Source: Acidobacteriota bacterium
Lineage (GTDB): Bacteria > Acidobacteriota > Terriglobia > Acidiferrales > UBA7541
DNA: 64,000 bases
Reading direction: 5' to 3'
Assembly: GCA_003223215.1 (NCBI GenBank)
Contig: QHYH01000085.1
Coordinates: forward strand, 1 to 64,000
Shown: in pieces, positions 45,747 through 54,472 of the stretch
How the letters are laid out: each line of letters opens with the position of its first letter
Numbering within the stretch: position 1 is the first letter of the stretch
Notes under the pieces: generated by a model
Databases searched by the model: none
What the model was told of the DNA's origin: nothing
What the model saw: only the letters and a program-made list of their open reading frames with translations
Translations under genes and position numbers: made by a program

Positions 45747-47435
45747 ATGGTCATCCACGACAGCGGCGGAAATCACCCGGAAAAGCCGCGGGAGAGCTTC
45801 ATCTCCCGCTACCTCTTTAGCACCGATCACAAGACCATTGGCTTGCAGTACCTTTGGCTGGCGCTCTTGAGCGTTTTTGTGGGCATGGCCATGTCGCTGG
45901 TCATGCGCATCCATTTGGCCTGGCCCGAGATGCACATCCCTTTTCTTTCCGCTCTTGGCAGCTCGCCGGAACGCTACGCCACGCTGCCGGTGCTGCACGG
46001 GTCGCTGATGGTTTTCCTGGTCCTGACGGCGGCGCCGCAGTTGGGGTTCGGGAATTATTTTCTTCCACTGCAGATCGGCGCGCGCGAAATGGCCTTTCCC
46101 GGGCTTAATCTTTTTTCCTTGTGGACCACGGTGGTCTCGCTGTTCGGCATAACCAGCGCGTTTTTGATTGCCCCGCAGGCGGGAATCACTCTCTGGATCG
46201 TCAGCGTGTCTGTTTTTTGTGCCGCGACTCTCTCGAGCGCCCTCAATTTTACCGTCACGACCATCGACCTGCGCGCGAAGGGAATGACGCTTCCACGTCT
46301 GCCCCTGACCGTGTGGGCTTGGTTTATCAACGCCATCCTGGGCATGCTCGTTTTCAGCATTCTTCTTGCTGCGTGCCTGTGCCTGCTTTCGGATCGCTTT
46401 TTCAGCACCCATTTCTTCTCCGCCGTAGATTTCCCAGCCTCGCCACCGGCGAACGTCGCGCCCGGTGCGTCGCCGGTGCTTTGGCAACGCTTGTTTTGGT
46501 TCTTTGCTCAGGCGGAAGTCTACATTGCGATGCTCCCGTGCTTCGGCATCGTTTCCCACCTAATCGCCACATTTTCTCGTAGGCCGGTTTGGAGAGAGCG
46601 CCTTGTCGTGCTTGCGCTTTGCGGGGTGGGCCTGGTGGGGTTCTGCGTTTGGGGCCAGCACATGTTTTCGAGCGGCCTGAATCCTTTCTCGCCACTGGTG
46701 TTCTCGGTCCTTGCCGCCTCTCTGGGGTTGCCGGCGACGATCCTGCTAGTCAGCTGGTTTGCCGCGCTTTGGAACGCGCGCTTCCAATTGAACACTTCTT
46801 TGCTGTTTGCTCTCGGCTTTGTTTCGCTCTTTCTCTCCGGCGGGATTTCCGGGCTATTTCTCGCACGGCACGATTTCACTTCCGCTTCCGTCACGGAAGA
46901 TTTTGTGACCGGGCATTTTCATCTGGTCATGGGTGTGGCCGCGACGTTTGCCATTCTCGCGGCGCTGTTTTTCTGGTTTCCGAAACTGTTCGGGCGCCGG
47001 CTGAACGAGCCCTTAGGCAAGCTGCATTTCTGGCTGACGTTCGCGGGCGTCTACGCCGTCTTCATGCCCATGCACTGGCTGGGGTTGGGCTCGCATGTGG
47101 CCAACAATCCTGGCGCGAACCTCGCCGCGATTCGCTCGTGGATTGGTCCCGCGCGCTCGTTTATCACTGCCGGCATCGTCATCACGGTTTTTGCGCAGGC
47201 GGTCTTTTTGTTCAATTTTCTCTGGAGCTTGTTTTTCGGTGACAGAGTCGAAGAGCACAACCCTTGGCGAGCTACCACACTTGAATGGAGCATGGCATCA
47301 CCGCCGCCCCGGCACGATTTTGGCGCACCTGGGCCAGTGGTTTATCGCGGAGCTTACGCGTTTGCTGTGCCAGGGGTAGCGCAAGATTATATTCCCCAGC
47401 ACGTTGCCCCGGATCGCGTGGTCAAGGCAAACTAG
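45747..47435 (+). CDS. Divergent haem-copper oxidase subunit I lacking CuB ligands
   Basis: 562 residues from ATG 45747 (no strong ribosome site; the frame is open from 45555). Overall similarity to cytochrome c oxidase subunit I is strong: STDHKTIGLQYLWLALLSVF, NYFLPLQIGAREMAFPGLN, FGIVSHLIATFSRRPVW and the C-terminal NPWRATTLEW. The haem ligands are present: His84 in VLHGSLM, and His390 and His392 in VTGHFHLVM. The CuB site is not. Canonical H-P-E-V-Y is Q-A-E-V-Y (Gln255), and canonical W-x-H-H-M-F is VWGQHMF (Gln304, with His305 kept). The K-channel PTGIK is PATIL, and the M-P-R-R propionate pair reads SHVANN. The loop with WTxYPP is shortened. Twelve membrane helices seem intact. I doubt that it reduces oxygen in the normal way. 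Confidence 0.88.
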   Translation: MVIHDSGGNHPEKPRESFISRYLFSTDHKTIGLQYLWLALLSVFVGMAMSLVMRIHLAWPEMHIPFLSALGSSPERYATLPVLHGSLMVFLVLTAAPQLGFGNYFLPLQIGAREMAFPGLNLFSLWTTVVSLFGITSAFLIAPQAGITLWIVSVSVFCAATLSSALNFTVTTIDLRAKGMTLPRLPLTVWAWFINAILGMLVFSILLAACLCLLSDRFFSTHFFSAVDFPASPPANVAPGASPVLWQRLFWFFAQAEVYIAMLPCFGIVSHLIATFSRRPVWRERLVVLALCGVGLVGFCVWGQHMFSSGLNPFSPLVFSVLAASLGLPATILLVSWFAALWNARFQLNTSLLFALGFVSLFLSGGISGLFLARHDFTSASVTEDFVTGHFHLVMGVAATFAILAALFFWFPKLFGRRLNEPLGKLHFWLTFAGVYAVFMPMHWLGLGSHVANNPGANLAAIRSWIGPARSFITAGIVITVFAQAVFLFNFLWSLFFGDRVEEHNPWRATTLEWSMASPPPRHDFGAPGPVVYRGAYAFAVPGVAQDYIPQHVAPDRVVKAN

Positions 47436-47467
47436 AGAAGAGAAGGGAAGCCGACAGAGGAAGCAGC

Positions 47468-48148
47468 ATGCCGGGTGCGACGGCAACTCCGGACGTTGAA
47501 GTCATCGTCGAAGATGCCCGCGGGGGCGGTGGCGGCGGGGGAAGACCGCCGGACGGCGGTGATGGCGGTGACGATGGCGATTACGGCAAGGGCTGGCAGA
47601 GGGAGCCACCTTCGCCGCGGCGATTCTCGACGGGAATCGCTATTGCCATGGTCTCTATCCTGATGTTTTTCATGGCGCTGGCGAGCGCTTTTCTTCTTCT
47701 TCACCACAGCAGCCGCGTGTGGGTCGCAGTGCACCTGCCACGGATCCTCTGGGCGAACACCGCCGTCCTCATGGGAAGCGGCTTCGTTCTCGAGCGATCG
47801 CGGTTACGGCTGTCAAATGGAGATGCGCGCGGCTTTCGCAAGCTGTGGTTAGTGGCCACGGTAATGGGGCTCCTTTTTGTAGCCGGACAACTTGTTGCCT
47901 GGCGCCAGCTTGTGGCCGAGGGTGTGTACATTGCGAGCGACCAGGCCAGCAGCTTCTTCTACATTTTCACCGGCGCGCATGGCGTGCATTTGCTCGGTGG
48001 CGTGGCGGCGCTGCTGTTTGTTTTGCTGCGCAATTTTGAAAAGTCGCAAATCTCGATGTCACTGGCGGCGGAAATCACTTCCTACTATTGGCATTTCATG
48101 GATGGTTTGTGGATTTTCCTGTTCGCGCTTTTGTATCTTGGCAGATAG
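47468..48148 (+). CDS. Cytochrome c oxidase subunit III-like protein
   Basis: 226 residues from ATG 47468. The N-terminal 55 residues are a hydrophilic, Gly/Asp-rich arm (GGGGGGGRPPDGGDGG), and five membrane helices follow. Subunit III landmarks are LASAFLLLHHSSRVW, PRILWANTAVLMGSGFVLER, FFYIFTGAHGVHLLGGVAAL and EITSYYWHFMDGLWIFLFAL. The late His and Asp positions of the family are kept. It lies 32 bases after the subunit I-like gene and is almost certainly co-transcribed. No subunit II (CuA) or assembly gene follows; the next gene is on the other strand. Confidence 0.87.
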   Translation: MPGATATPDVEVIVEDARGGGGGGGRPPDGGDGGDDGDYGKGWQREPPSPRRFSTGIAIAMVSILMFFMALASAFLLLHHSSRVWVAVHLPRILWANTAVLMGSGFVLERSRLRLSNGDARGFRKLWLVATVMGLLFVAGQLVAWRQLVAEGVYIASDQASSFFYIFTGAHGVHLLGGVAALLFVLLRNFEKSQISMSLAAEITSYYWHFMDGLWIFLFALLYLGR

Positions 48149-48181
48149 CTACGAATTCAGGGAGCGCGGTCAAGAGCCACT

Positions 48182-49321
48182 TTAGCATTTCACAAATGCA
48201 GCGATGGCATCCACCACGCGCGCGATCTGATCCTTTCGCAACTCCGCATACATGGGCAGGGAGAGAACTTCTTGCGCAGCTCGTTCCGCGTGCGGGAAGT
48301 CGCCGAGCGTGTGCCCCAGCGGCGCGTACAGCGGCTGCAGATGCAGTGGATGCGGATAGTAGACAGCACTGGCAATCTTTCGCGCAGCCAAGTGCTGCTG
48401 CAGCGCGTCGCGTTGCTCGCTTCGAATGGTGTATTGGTGGTAGACGTGTTCGAAGCCCTGTGGCTCGAGAGGCGTCATGATGCCGGGAATTTGCTGCAAG
48501 AGACGCGTGTATTCGGCGGCATTTGAACGGCGGGCGTGCTGCCATCCGGCAAGGTGGCGCAGTTTGACCCGCAGTATGGCGGCTTGAAGCTCGTCGAGGC
48601 GGCTGTTCCAGCCCGGCTCGCTGCTGCGATATTTGGCGGTTTGGCCGTGATTCCGAAGTATGCGAACACGGGCGGCGATTTCCGGTGAATTGCAGACCAC
48701 CATGCCTGCATCGCCGTACGCACCAAGGTTTTTTGTGGGGTAAAAACTGAGGCAGGCCGCGTCGCCGAAAGAACCGACGCGGCTTCCTTTATAAAGGGCG
48801 CCAATGGCCTGCGCGCAATCTTCGATGAGCGGCAGCTTGCGCGACTTAGCGAAAGCCGCGATGGGATCCATGTCCGCGGCGAGACCATAGAGATGCACGG
48901 CAATGATGGCGCGGGTGCGCGACGTCACACGGCGCTCGAGTTCCGAAGGATCGAGGTTGTAAGTTTCCGGGCGAATGTCGGCAAAAACCGGCTTTGCTCC
49001 CAATGCGCTTACGGCGCTGCCTGTGGCGACAAACGTAGATGTGGGCAAGAGTACTTCGTCGCCTGCCTCGACACCACAAGCGCGCAAGGCGAGAATGAGC
49101 GCGTCGGTGCCGGAAGCGACTCCCGCGCCGTGAGCCACGCCACAGAGCAGGGCAATTTCTCCCTCGAGCGCCGCGCCTTCGCGTCCGAGCACAAACTGCT
49201 GGGAAGACAGCACGCGTTCGATGGCGGTGCGAATCTCTGCGCCAATCGTCGCATATTGGACGGACAAATCAAATTGCGGAATGGGCTCGGGCGCAGCATT
49301 GGCTTGCGGGTGCGTGCTCAT
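48182..49321 (-). CDS. DegT/DnrJ/EryC1/StrS-family sugar aminotransferase
   Basis: 379 residues from ATG 49321 (the longer open frame to 49777 adds non-homologous sequence). PLP-enzyme motifs are [69 protein letters not shown], and [17 protein letters not shown] with the Schiff-base Lys. The family aminates keto-sugar nucleotides for O-antigen, capsule or antibiotic sugars. No other sugar-nucleotide gene adjoins. Divergent from the class I aminotransferase gene. Confidence 0.9.
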   Translation of the reverse strand: MSTHPQANAAPEPIPQFDLSVQYATIGAEIRTAIERVLSSQQFVLGREGAALEGEIALLCGVAHGAGVASGTDALILALRACGVEAGDEVLLPTSTFVATGSAVSALGAKPVFADIRPETYNLDPSELERRVTSRTRAIIAVHLYGLAADMDPIAAFAKSRKLPLIEDCAQAIGALYKGSRVGSFGDAACLSFYPTKNLGAYGDAGMVVCNSPEIAARVRILRNHGQTAKYRSSEPGWNSRLDELQAAILRVKLRHLAGWQHARRSNAAEYTRLLQQIPGIMTPLEPQGFEHVYHQYTIRSEQRDALQQHLAARKIASAVYYPHPLHLQPLYAPLGHTLGDFPHAERAAQEVLSLPMYAELRKDQIARVVDAIAAFVKC

Positions 49322-49491
49322 CGGTTCATTCGCGCGCCCTTTAGTATACGCGAGCGCGAGGCGCTGCGGCTTTGCAGCTTGGGTGGATATAATGCCTGCC
49401 GAAGATAGGCCAGCGGCACGAACGTGGCGAGCGACCGCCCCGAAGCGCTGGGCATAGGAGTGGGGAGACAGAGAAAGAGGGCTAGACGAAC

Positions 49492-50649
49492 GTGTTTGCC
49501 GAGCGAACAAAGTGGAATTTGGCGCCGAACCACTTGAGCCAGACCTTGGCGCGCCATCGCGCAGCAGGGAAGCCGCTTGTGGATTTGACCGTATCAAATC
49601 CGACGGAGTGTGGCTTCGAGTATGACCAGCGCACGATTCTGGACGCGCTGCGCAATCCCGCTGCGCTGAAATATGAACCGGCGCCGCGCGGGCTTGTCTC
49701 GGCGCGCCAGGCAGTCCGCGAATATTACGCAGAGCGCGGCGCCGCAATTGACATTGACGACATTTTTCTAACCACAAGCACGAGCGAGGCCTACTCGTTC
49801 GTGTTTCAGCTGCTGTGCAATCCGGGCGACGAAATCCTCATTCCCGCACCGAGCTATCCGCTGTTCGATTTTCTTGCGGACATTCAGGACGTGAAGCTCG
49901 CTCGTTATCCGCTGGTTTACGACCATGGCTGGCAGATTGATTTCCACGCGGTGGAGCAAGCAATCACACCACGAGCGCGGGCGCTGATCGTGGTGCATCC
50001 CAATAATCCGACTGGACATTTTACGAAACGGGCGGAAATGGAGAAATTGAACGCCATCTGTTCGGCACGGCGTCTAGCGCTGATTGTTGACGAGGTTTTT
50101 CTGGATTTTCACCTCGATGGGCGGCCCGCGAGCTTTGCGGGCAATCGCGACGCGCTTACGTTCACGCTGAGCGGCATATCAAAAATTTGCGGCTTGCCGC
50201 AGATGAAAGCGGCGTGGGTGGCAGTCAGCGGTCCGCAAGAATCGAAAAGGGAAGCGCTCGCGCGGCTCGAAGTGATTGCTGATACCTATCTTTCGATGAG
50301 CGCGCCGGTGCAACTGGCCCTGCCAACGTTTCTCTCGGACCGTGCAGCGTTTCAGCGGCAATTGATGGCGCGCGTCCGCGGGAATTTGGCGGAACTTGAC
50401 GGCCAGCTCGTTTTGCGGAGCGTTTTAAGTCGCCTCGAACTCGAAGGCGGCTGGTATGCGGTCCTGCGAGTCCCCGCAACGCGCTCGGACGAGGAGCTCA
50501 CCCTTGTTTTACTCGACGAGAAGGGCGTTTACGTGCATCCCGGCCACTATTACGATTTTTCGTCGGACGGATACCTGGTGGTAAGCCTGATTTGCGAGGA
50601 GAGGGAGTTCAAAACGGGACTGGAAAGGCTACTCATGCAATTCCGCTAA
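49492..50649 (+). CDS. Class I/II PLP-dependent aminotransferase
   Basis: 385 residues, GTG start at 49492. Motifs are [65 protein letters not shown], and [19 protein letters not shown] with the PLP-binding Lys. An aspartate/aromatic-type aminotransferase of unknown amino acid. Its C-terminal segment ([20 protein letters not shown] to [12 protein letters not shown]) recurs as a decayed fragment at 56.65-56.84 kb. Confidence 0.9.
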   Translation: MFAERTKWNLAPNHLSQTLARHRAAGKPLVDLTVSNPTECGFEYDQRTILDALRNPAALKYEPAPRGLVSARQAVREYYAERGAAIDIDDIFLTTSTSEAYSFVFQLLCNPGDEILIPAPSYPLFDFLADIQDVKLARYPLVYDHGWQIDFHAVEQAITPRARALIVVHPNNPTGHFTKRAEMEKLNAICSARRLALIVDEVFLDFHLDGRPASFAGNRDALTFTLSGISKICGLPQMKAAWVAVSGPQESKREALARLEVIADTYLSMSAPVQLALPTFLSDRAAFQRQLMARVRGNLAELDGQLVLRSVLSRLELEGGWYAVLRVPATRSDEELTLVLLDEKGVYVHPGHYYDFSSDGYLVVSLICEEREFKTGLERLLMQFR

Positions 50650-50749
50650 ATGGATTGTGATGAACGAATTGGAAGCAAGTAGAAATGGCTACGCGATATG
50701 GGAAATAGATACAAATTCCGGTATAAAGGTCAAAAAAAGATGCGCTTCT

Positions 50750-50761
50750 GGTACTAAAACC
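50750..50761 (+). promoter_or_regulatory. Possible operator GGTACTAAAACC, copy 1
   Basis: A 12-base sequence about 120 bases upstream of the intact TonB-dependent receptor. The same 12 bases occur in reverse orientation at 56993-57004, upstream of the decayed receptor. In both places an AGAAAC follows within 25 bases. Perhaps a shared regulator site, perhaps ancestral duplication. Confidence 0.35.
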
Positions 50762-50881
50762 TTACTAGAAACAAAGCAGTTAGCTCACTTTCTGTAAAAA
50801 CCAATATAAACTGCGGAGTGGAAAGGACATTGCTAGTGTCTAAAGAGCCGCTGGTGCGGGTTAGCCACCTCAAGACTATTT

Positions 50882-53800
50882 ATGAATGGTGAAGTTATGG
50901 GGGTTTCTGCTATGAAATCTATCCTAAAGACGGGCCGGTTTGCGCCTCTCGTGTTTTCGATCATGGGGATTGTGACGCTGTTTGTCGCCTGTGCACCCGC
51001 AACTTATGCAGACGTTGAGGGAACCATACGCGGTACCGTTGTGGATCCCTCGGGAGCGGCCGTGGCTGGGGCCGCTGTCAAAATAGTGAACGTGGCGACG
51101 AACCTTGAGCGCGATGTGACGTCAACGGGGGACGGTTCGTTTATCGCGCCCAACCTTCCGGCAGGGAACTATGCCGTCACCGTCTCGAAAGCCGGCTTCC
51201 GGACGTACAAGCAGACGGGCATCCGGCTAGAATCGGCCGCGACCTTTGTGGTTTCAGCAACGCTTGAAGTCGGTGAAATGTCTGCCACTGTCGAAGTGAC
51301 CGCGGCGAAGCTGCAGGCGGATACCACTACAATCCAGTTGGGTGGTGAACTTGCGGCAGCGGAGCTCAAGGATTTCCCGTTGTTGAACCGCGCGTGGATC
51401 AACCTGCAGACCACCCTGCCCGGCGTTGTGGCTTCAAACGATCGCTTCACCAACAACTTCTCGACCAACGGCAGCCGGACCCAGTCCAACAACTATACTG
51501 TCAATGGCACAGACTCGAACGACCTGCCATTGAACACACCGATTGCCAATGCGATCAACCCGGATGCGATTCAGGAAGTCAAAGTAGTGGATAGTACTCT
51601 CAATCCTGAATATGGGAGAAACTCCGGCGGAACTTTGATGGTGACCACGAAGTCGGGGACCAATCAATTCCATGGTAGCGCGTTCGAGTTCTATCGCGAT
51701 ACGTTCATGAACGCCAAGAACTTCTTTTCAACGACGGTGCCCCCCTTTCATCAGAACCAGTTCGGCGGAACCCTAGGTGGTCCCATTGTCAGGAACAAGC
51801 TCTTCGGCTTCTTCTCTTACCAAGGGACGCGTCAATTCCAGGGAGTCGCGCAGAACTCACAGGTTTTCACTCCGGCGCAGCGGGGGGGTGATTTTACTGG
51901 CGCCGGGGCTTTGACTGGAACATCGCCATTTCCCTTGACGGGGGAGGATGGGGTTGTGCATCCACAGGGAACGCCTTATGCAACGCTCTTTCCCACAAAC
52001 CACATTCCCACCGTTGATTTTTCTGCGCCTTCGGCAAATTTGCTGAACAAGTACATCCCTTCGCCGAACCCGGTTGGCGGGACTGCATACCAGTATTCCG
52101 AGCTCATTACCACCAATCCCAATCAATATCTTGGGCGCGTCGATTACAACCTCAGCTCAAAGGACAACTTATTCTTTTACTTGTTTCTCCAAAGGGCTGC
52201 GACACTTGATACGTTGCCCTTCCTCCCGGGGACGACAACACCACTGCCGGGATTTGGACAGTTTTCGAAAACAAAGATCTATCAATATACAGTCAGCGAA
52301 ACGCACATCTTTAACGAGCACATGCTCAACGAGCTGAAGGTCGGGTACAACAGATTCAACTTCGATGCTGTTGAGCCTTCCAATGTTGTTGCACCTTCGA
52401 GCTTAGGATTTACAGGGATCGTCCCTCAGATCACCAAGTCTCAGAGTGCACCGCGAATCGACGTTACGGGACTCTTTACGCTGGGCTTTTCCGACAACGG
52501 TCCGCAGCCCCGGATTGATGATACAGGCCAGCTTCTCGACAATGTTTCCTACACCACGGGCAAGCACGCTTACAAATGGGGCGTGGACATTCGCCGGGGC
52601 CACGTTGCGAATCCCTTCGGCTTCGAAAACAACGGTGCGTTTGGGTTTTCGGGGAGCGGCCCATTCTCCACTGGCAATCCAGGCTCGGACTTCTTGCTTG
52701 GCATTCCAGACACCTATGGTCAATCGAGCGGCAGCTTCATTGATGCAAGCGCCTGGGAGTATTACTCCTTCATTCAGGATCAATGGAGACTGCGTCCCAA
52801 CCTGACGTTCACTTATGGGATTGGTTGGCAAATCGACACGCCGCTGACGGACCACTTCAATCATGGCGTGGCGATCAACGCCTTCCGACTGAATCAGCAG
52901 TCAACAGTCTTCCCTACGGCCCCGACGGGACTGGTCTTCCCGGGCGACCAAGGGATCACTTCGGCGGGCTATAGAACGCACTACAACAATTTTGCTCCGC
53001 GCATTGGGTTTGCATGGAACCCCACGAGGAGGTTGACGGTTCGGACTGGCTGGGGCATCTATTACAACAACGCTGAGGAAGAACAGACGCTCCAGAACTT
53101 GCTTGCTCCGCCGTTTGCACTAGCCGATCTAGGGGCCGGTGACTTTCCGGTTTTCGGCAGTCCCGGTTTTGCCACTCCGTTTTGTACAGTCAACGGCGCA
53201 GGCTGCGTAACACAGAAATATCCGTACACGCCGCCTGCGGCTGGCACACCGGTGGATTTCGCCAACTTCTTTGAGCCCATGTCTCTCAATATCGTGGACC
53301 CGGCGTTTAACGTTCAGTACGCAATGAATACCCAACTGTCTCTACAATATCAGGTCTCGCCTTCCATCTTGGCTACGGTTGGCTACGTGGGGGCTCAAGG
53401 ACGACGTCTGGAGGGTCGGCACGAACAAAACCCCTACAACGCAACCGTCTGCCTGGCGACTCCTGGTTGCCAGGCAGGCCGCGCCGGAGAATTCGGCTTC
53501 CCGGGTGTAGGCACGCTTGCCGATGCATCAATTTTTGCCTCTCTGGGTGCACAGTCCACTTTCTTGAGTTCGAACTACAATTCTCTTCAAGCGACTGTAG
53601 AAAAGTCGCTTTCGCATGGCCTTAGTGTACGTGCGGCCTACACTTACTCTCATGGTCTGGACAATGGCTCGAGTCTCGAGGGTGGCGGAACGAATGGACT
53701 GATTGTTCCAAGCAACTTTAAGTTAACCTACGGCAATTCGGCTTTCGATGCTCGGCACCGCTTGGCGGCAGAATACTTGTACCAGATCCCCGACTGGGGC

Positions 53801-54331
53801 TTTCACCACCTGCCAAGCAGCGTCACGAAGGGATGGACGTTTGCGGGTGTGACCTCACTGCAGGCCGGCTTCCCAATAGGCTTGACCGACTCTTCTTTCC
53901 GGTCGCTGCAATGCACGCCGTTCGCCAGCTTTTTTGGGTGCTGGGATCGTCCGGACTTTGTGAAAACCGCGACGATCTTCTCGAACCCACGAAACGTCGG
54001 GAACCTACCCAACGCGGCGGGAGTGAACCACGCCGGGAACTACTACTTTGATCCGGCTAGCTATAAGCACAACGCGTTTGGTACAGTAGGGACAGCTGGC
54101 CGCAATGTGTTCCACGGGCCTGGAATCAACAATACCGACCTATCCTTCTACAAAGACACCAACATCACCGAAAAAATGAAGCTCCAACTTCGCGTGGATC
54201 TGTTCAATGCATTCAACCATGCGCAGTTCAGCAATCCTTCTGGCAATGTCAACAGCTCGCTCTTTGGCCGTGTGACTACAACCCGAATTCCGGCGCGCAT
54301 CACGCAGCTGAGCGCAAGCTTCAACTTTTGA
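50882..54331 (+). CDS. Oar-like TonB-dependent receptor with carboxypeptidase-regulatory domain
   Basis: 1,149 residues. Signal sequence (LVFSIMGIVTLFVACAPATYA), then a CnaB/carboxypeptidase-regulatory domain (about 45-130: GTIRGTVVDPSGAAVAGAAV, GDGSFIAPNLPAGNYAVTVS). A plug domain (about 140-260) reads TNNFSTNGSRTQSNNYTVNG and NPEYGRNSGGTLMVTTKSGT. A large beta-barrel ends in ARITQLSASFNF, a proper outer-membrane signal. Such receptors import or bind oligosaccharides or peptides in Acidobacteriota. Starts at 50882, 50897 and 50912 are all in frame. The TPR gene 142 bases downstream is a probable partner. Confidence 0.92.
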   Translation: MNGEVMGVSAMKSILKTGRFAPLVFSIMGIVTLFVACAPATYADVEGTIRGTVVDPSGAAVAGAAVKIVNVATNLERDVTSTGDGSFIAPNLPAGNYAVTVSKAGFRTYKQTGIRLESAATFVVSATLEVGEMSATVEVTAAKLQADTTTIQLGGELAAAELKDFPLLNRAWINLQTTLPGVVASNDRFTNNFSTNGSRTQSNNYTVNGTDSNDLPLNTPIANAINPDAIQEVKVVDSTLNPEYGRNSGGTLMVTTKSGTNQFHGSAFEFYRDTFMNAKNFFSTTVPPFHQNQFGGTLGGPIVRNKLFGFFSYQGTRQFQGVAQNSQVFTPAQRGGDFTGAGALTGTSPFPLTGEDGVVHPQGTPYATLFPTNHIPTVDFSAPSANLLNKYIPSPNPVGGTAYQYSELITTNPNQYLGRVDYNLSSKDNLFFYLFLQRAATLDTLPFLPGTTTPLPGFGQFSKTKIYQYTVSETHIFNEHMLNELKVGYNRFNFDAVEPSNVVAPSSLGFTGIVPQITKSQSAPRIDVTGLFTLGFSDNGPQPRIDDTGQLLDNVSYTTGKHAYKWGVDIRRGHVANPFGFENNGAFGFSGSGPFSTGNPGSDFLLGIPDTYGQSSGSFIDASAWEYYSFIQDQWRLRPNLTFTYGIGWQIDTPLTDHFNHGVAINAFRLNQQSTVFPTAPTGLVFPGDQGITSAGYRTHYNNFAPRIGFAWNPTRRLTVRTGWGIYYNNAEEEQTLQNLLAPPFALADLGAGDFPVFGSPGFATPFCTVNGAGCVTQKYPYTPPAAGTPVDFANFFEPMSLNIVDPAFNVQYAMNTQLSLQYQVSPSILATVGYVGAQGRRLEGRHEQNPYNATVCLATPGCQAGRAGEFGFPGVGTLADASIFASLGAQSTFLSSNYNSLQATVEKSLSHGLSVRAAYTYSHGLDNGSSLEGGGTNGLIVPSNFKLTYGNSAFDARHRLAAEYLYQIPDWGFHHLPSSVTKGWTFAGVTSLQAGFPIGLTDSSFRSLQCTPFASFFGCWDRPDFVKTATIFSNPRNVGNLPNAAGVNHAGNYYFDPASYKHNAFGTVGTAGRNVFHGPGINNTDLSFYKDTNITEKMKLQLRVDLFNAFNHAQFSNPSGNVNSSLFGRVTTTRIPARITQLSASFNF

Positions 54332-54472
54332 TTAGCGTAAGCTAATGGAATAGAAAGACATTTCCCAGGAGCGCTATAAAAGCCTAGAGTGTTCCTGAAG
54401 ACTTCGCGTGCAGGGTAGCCTTCCTCTTAAGAATCTGAAGGGTTTGTCATTAGTCGAGGGAGTTGCAACTTC

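Noticed and set aside
45699-46559. 286-codon frame on the minus strand within the oxidase-like gene
   Set aside because: Highly charged, low-complexity translation opposite a protein with twelve hydrophobic helices; a typical antisense artefact.
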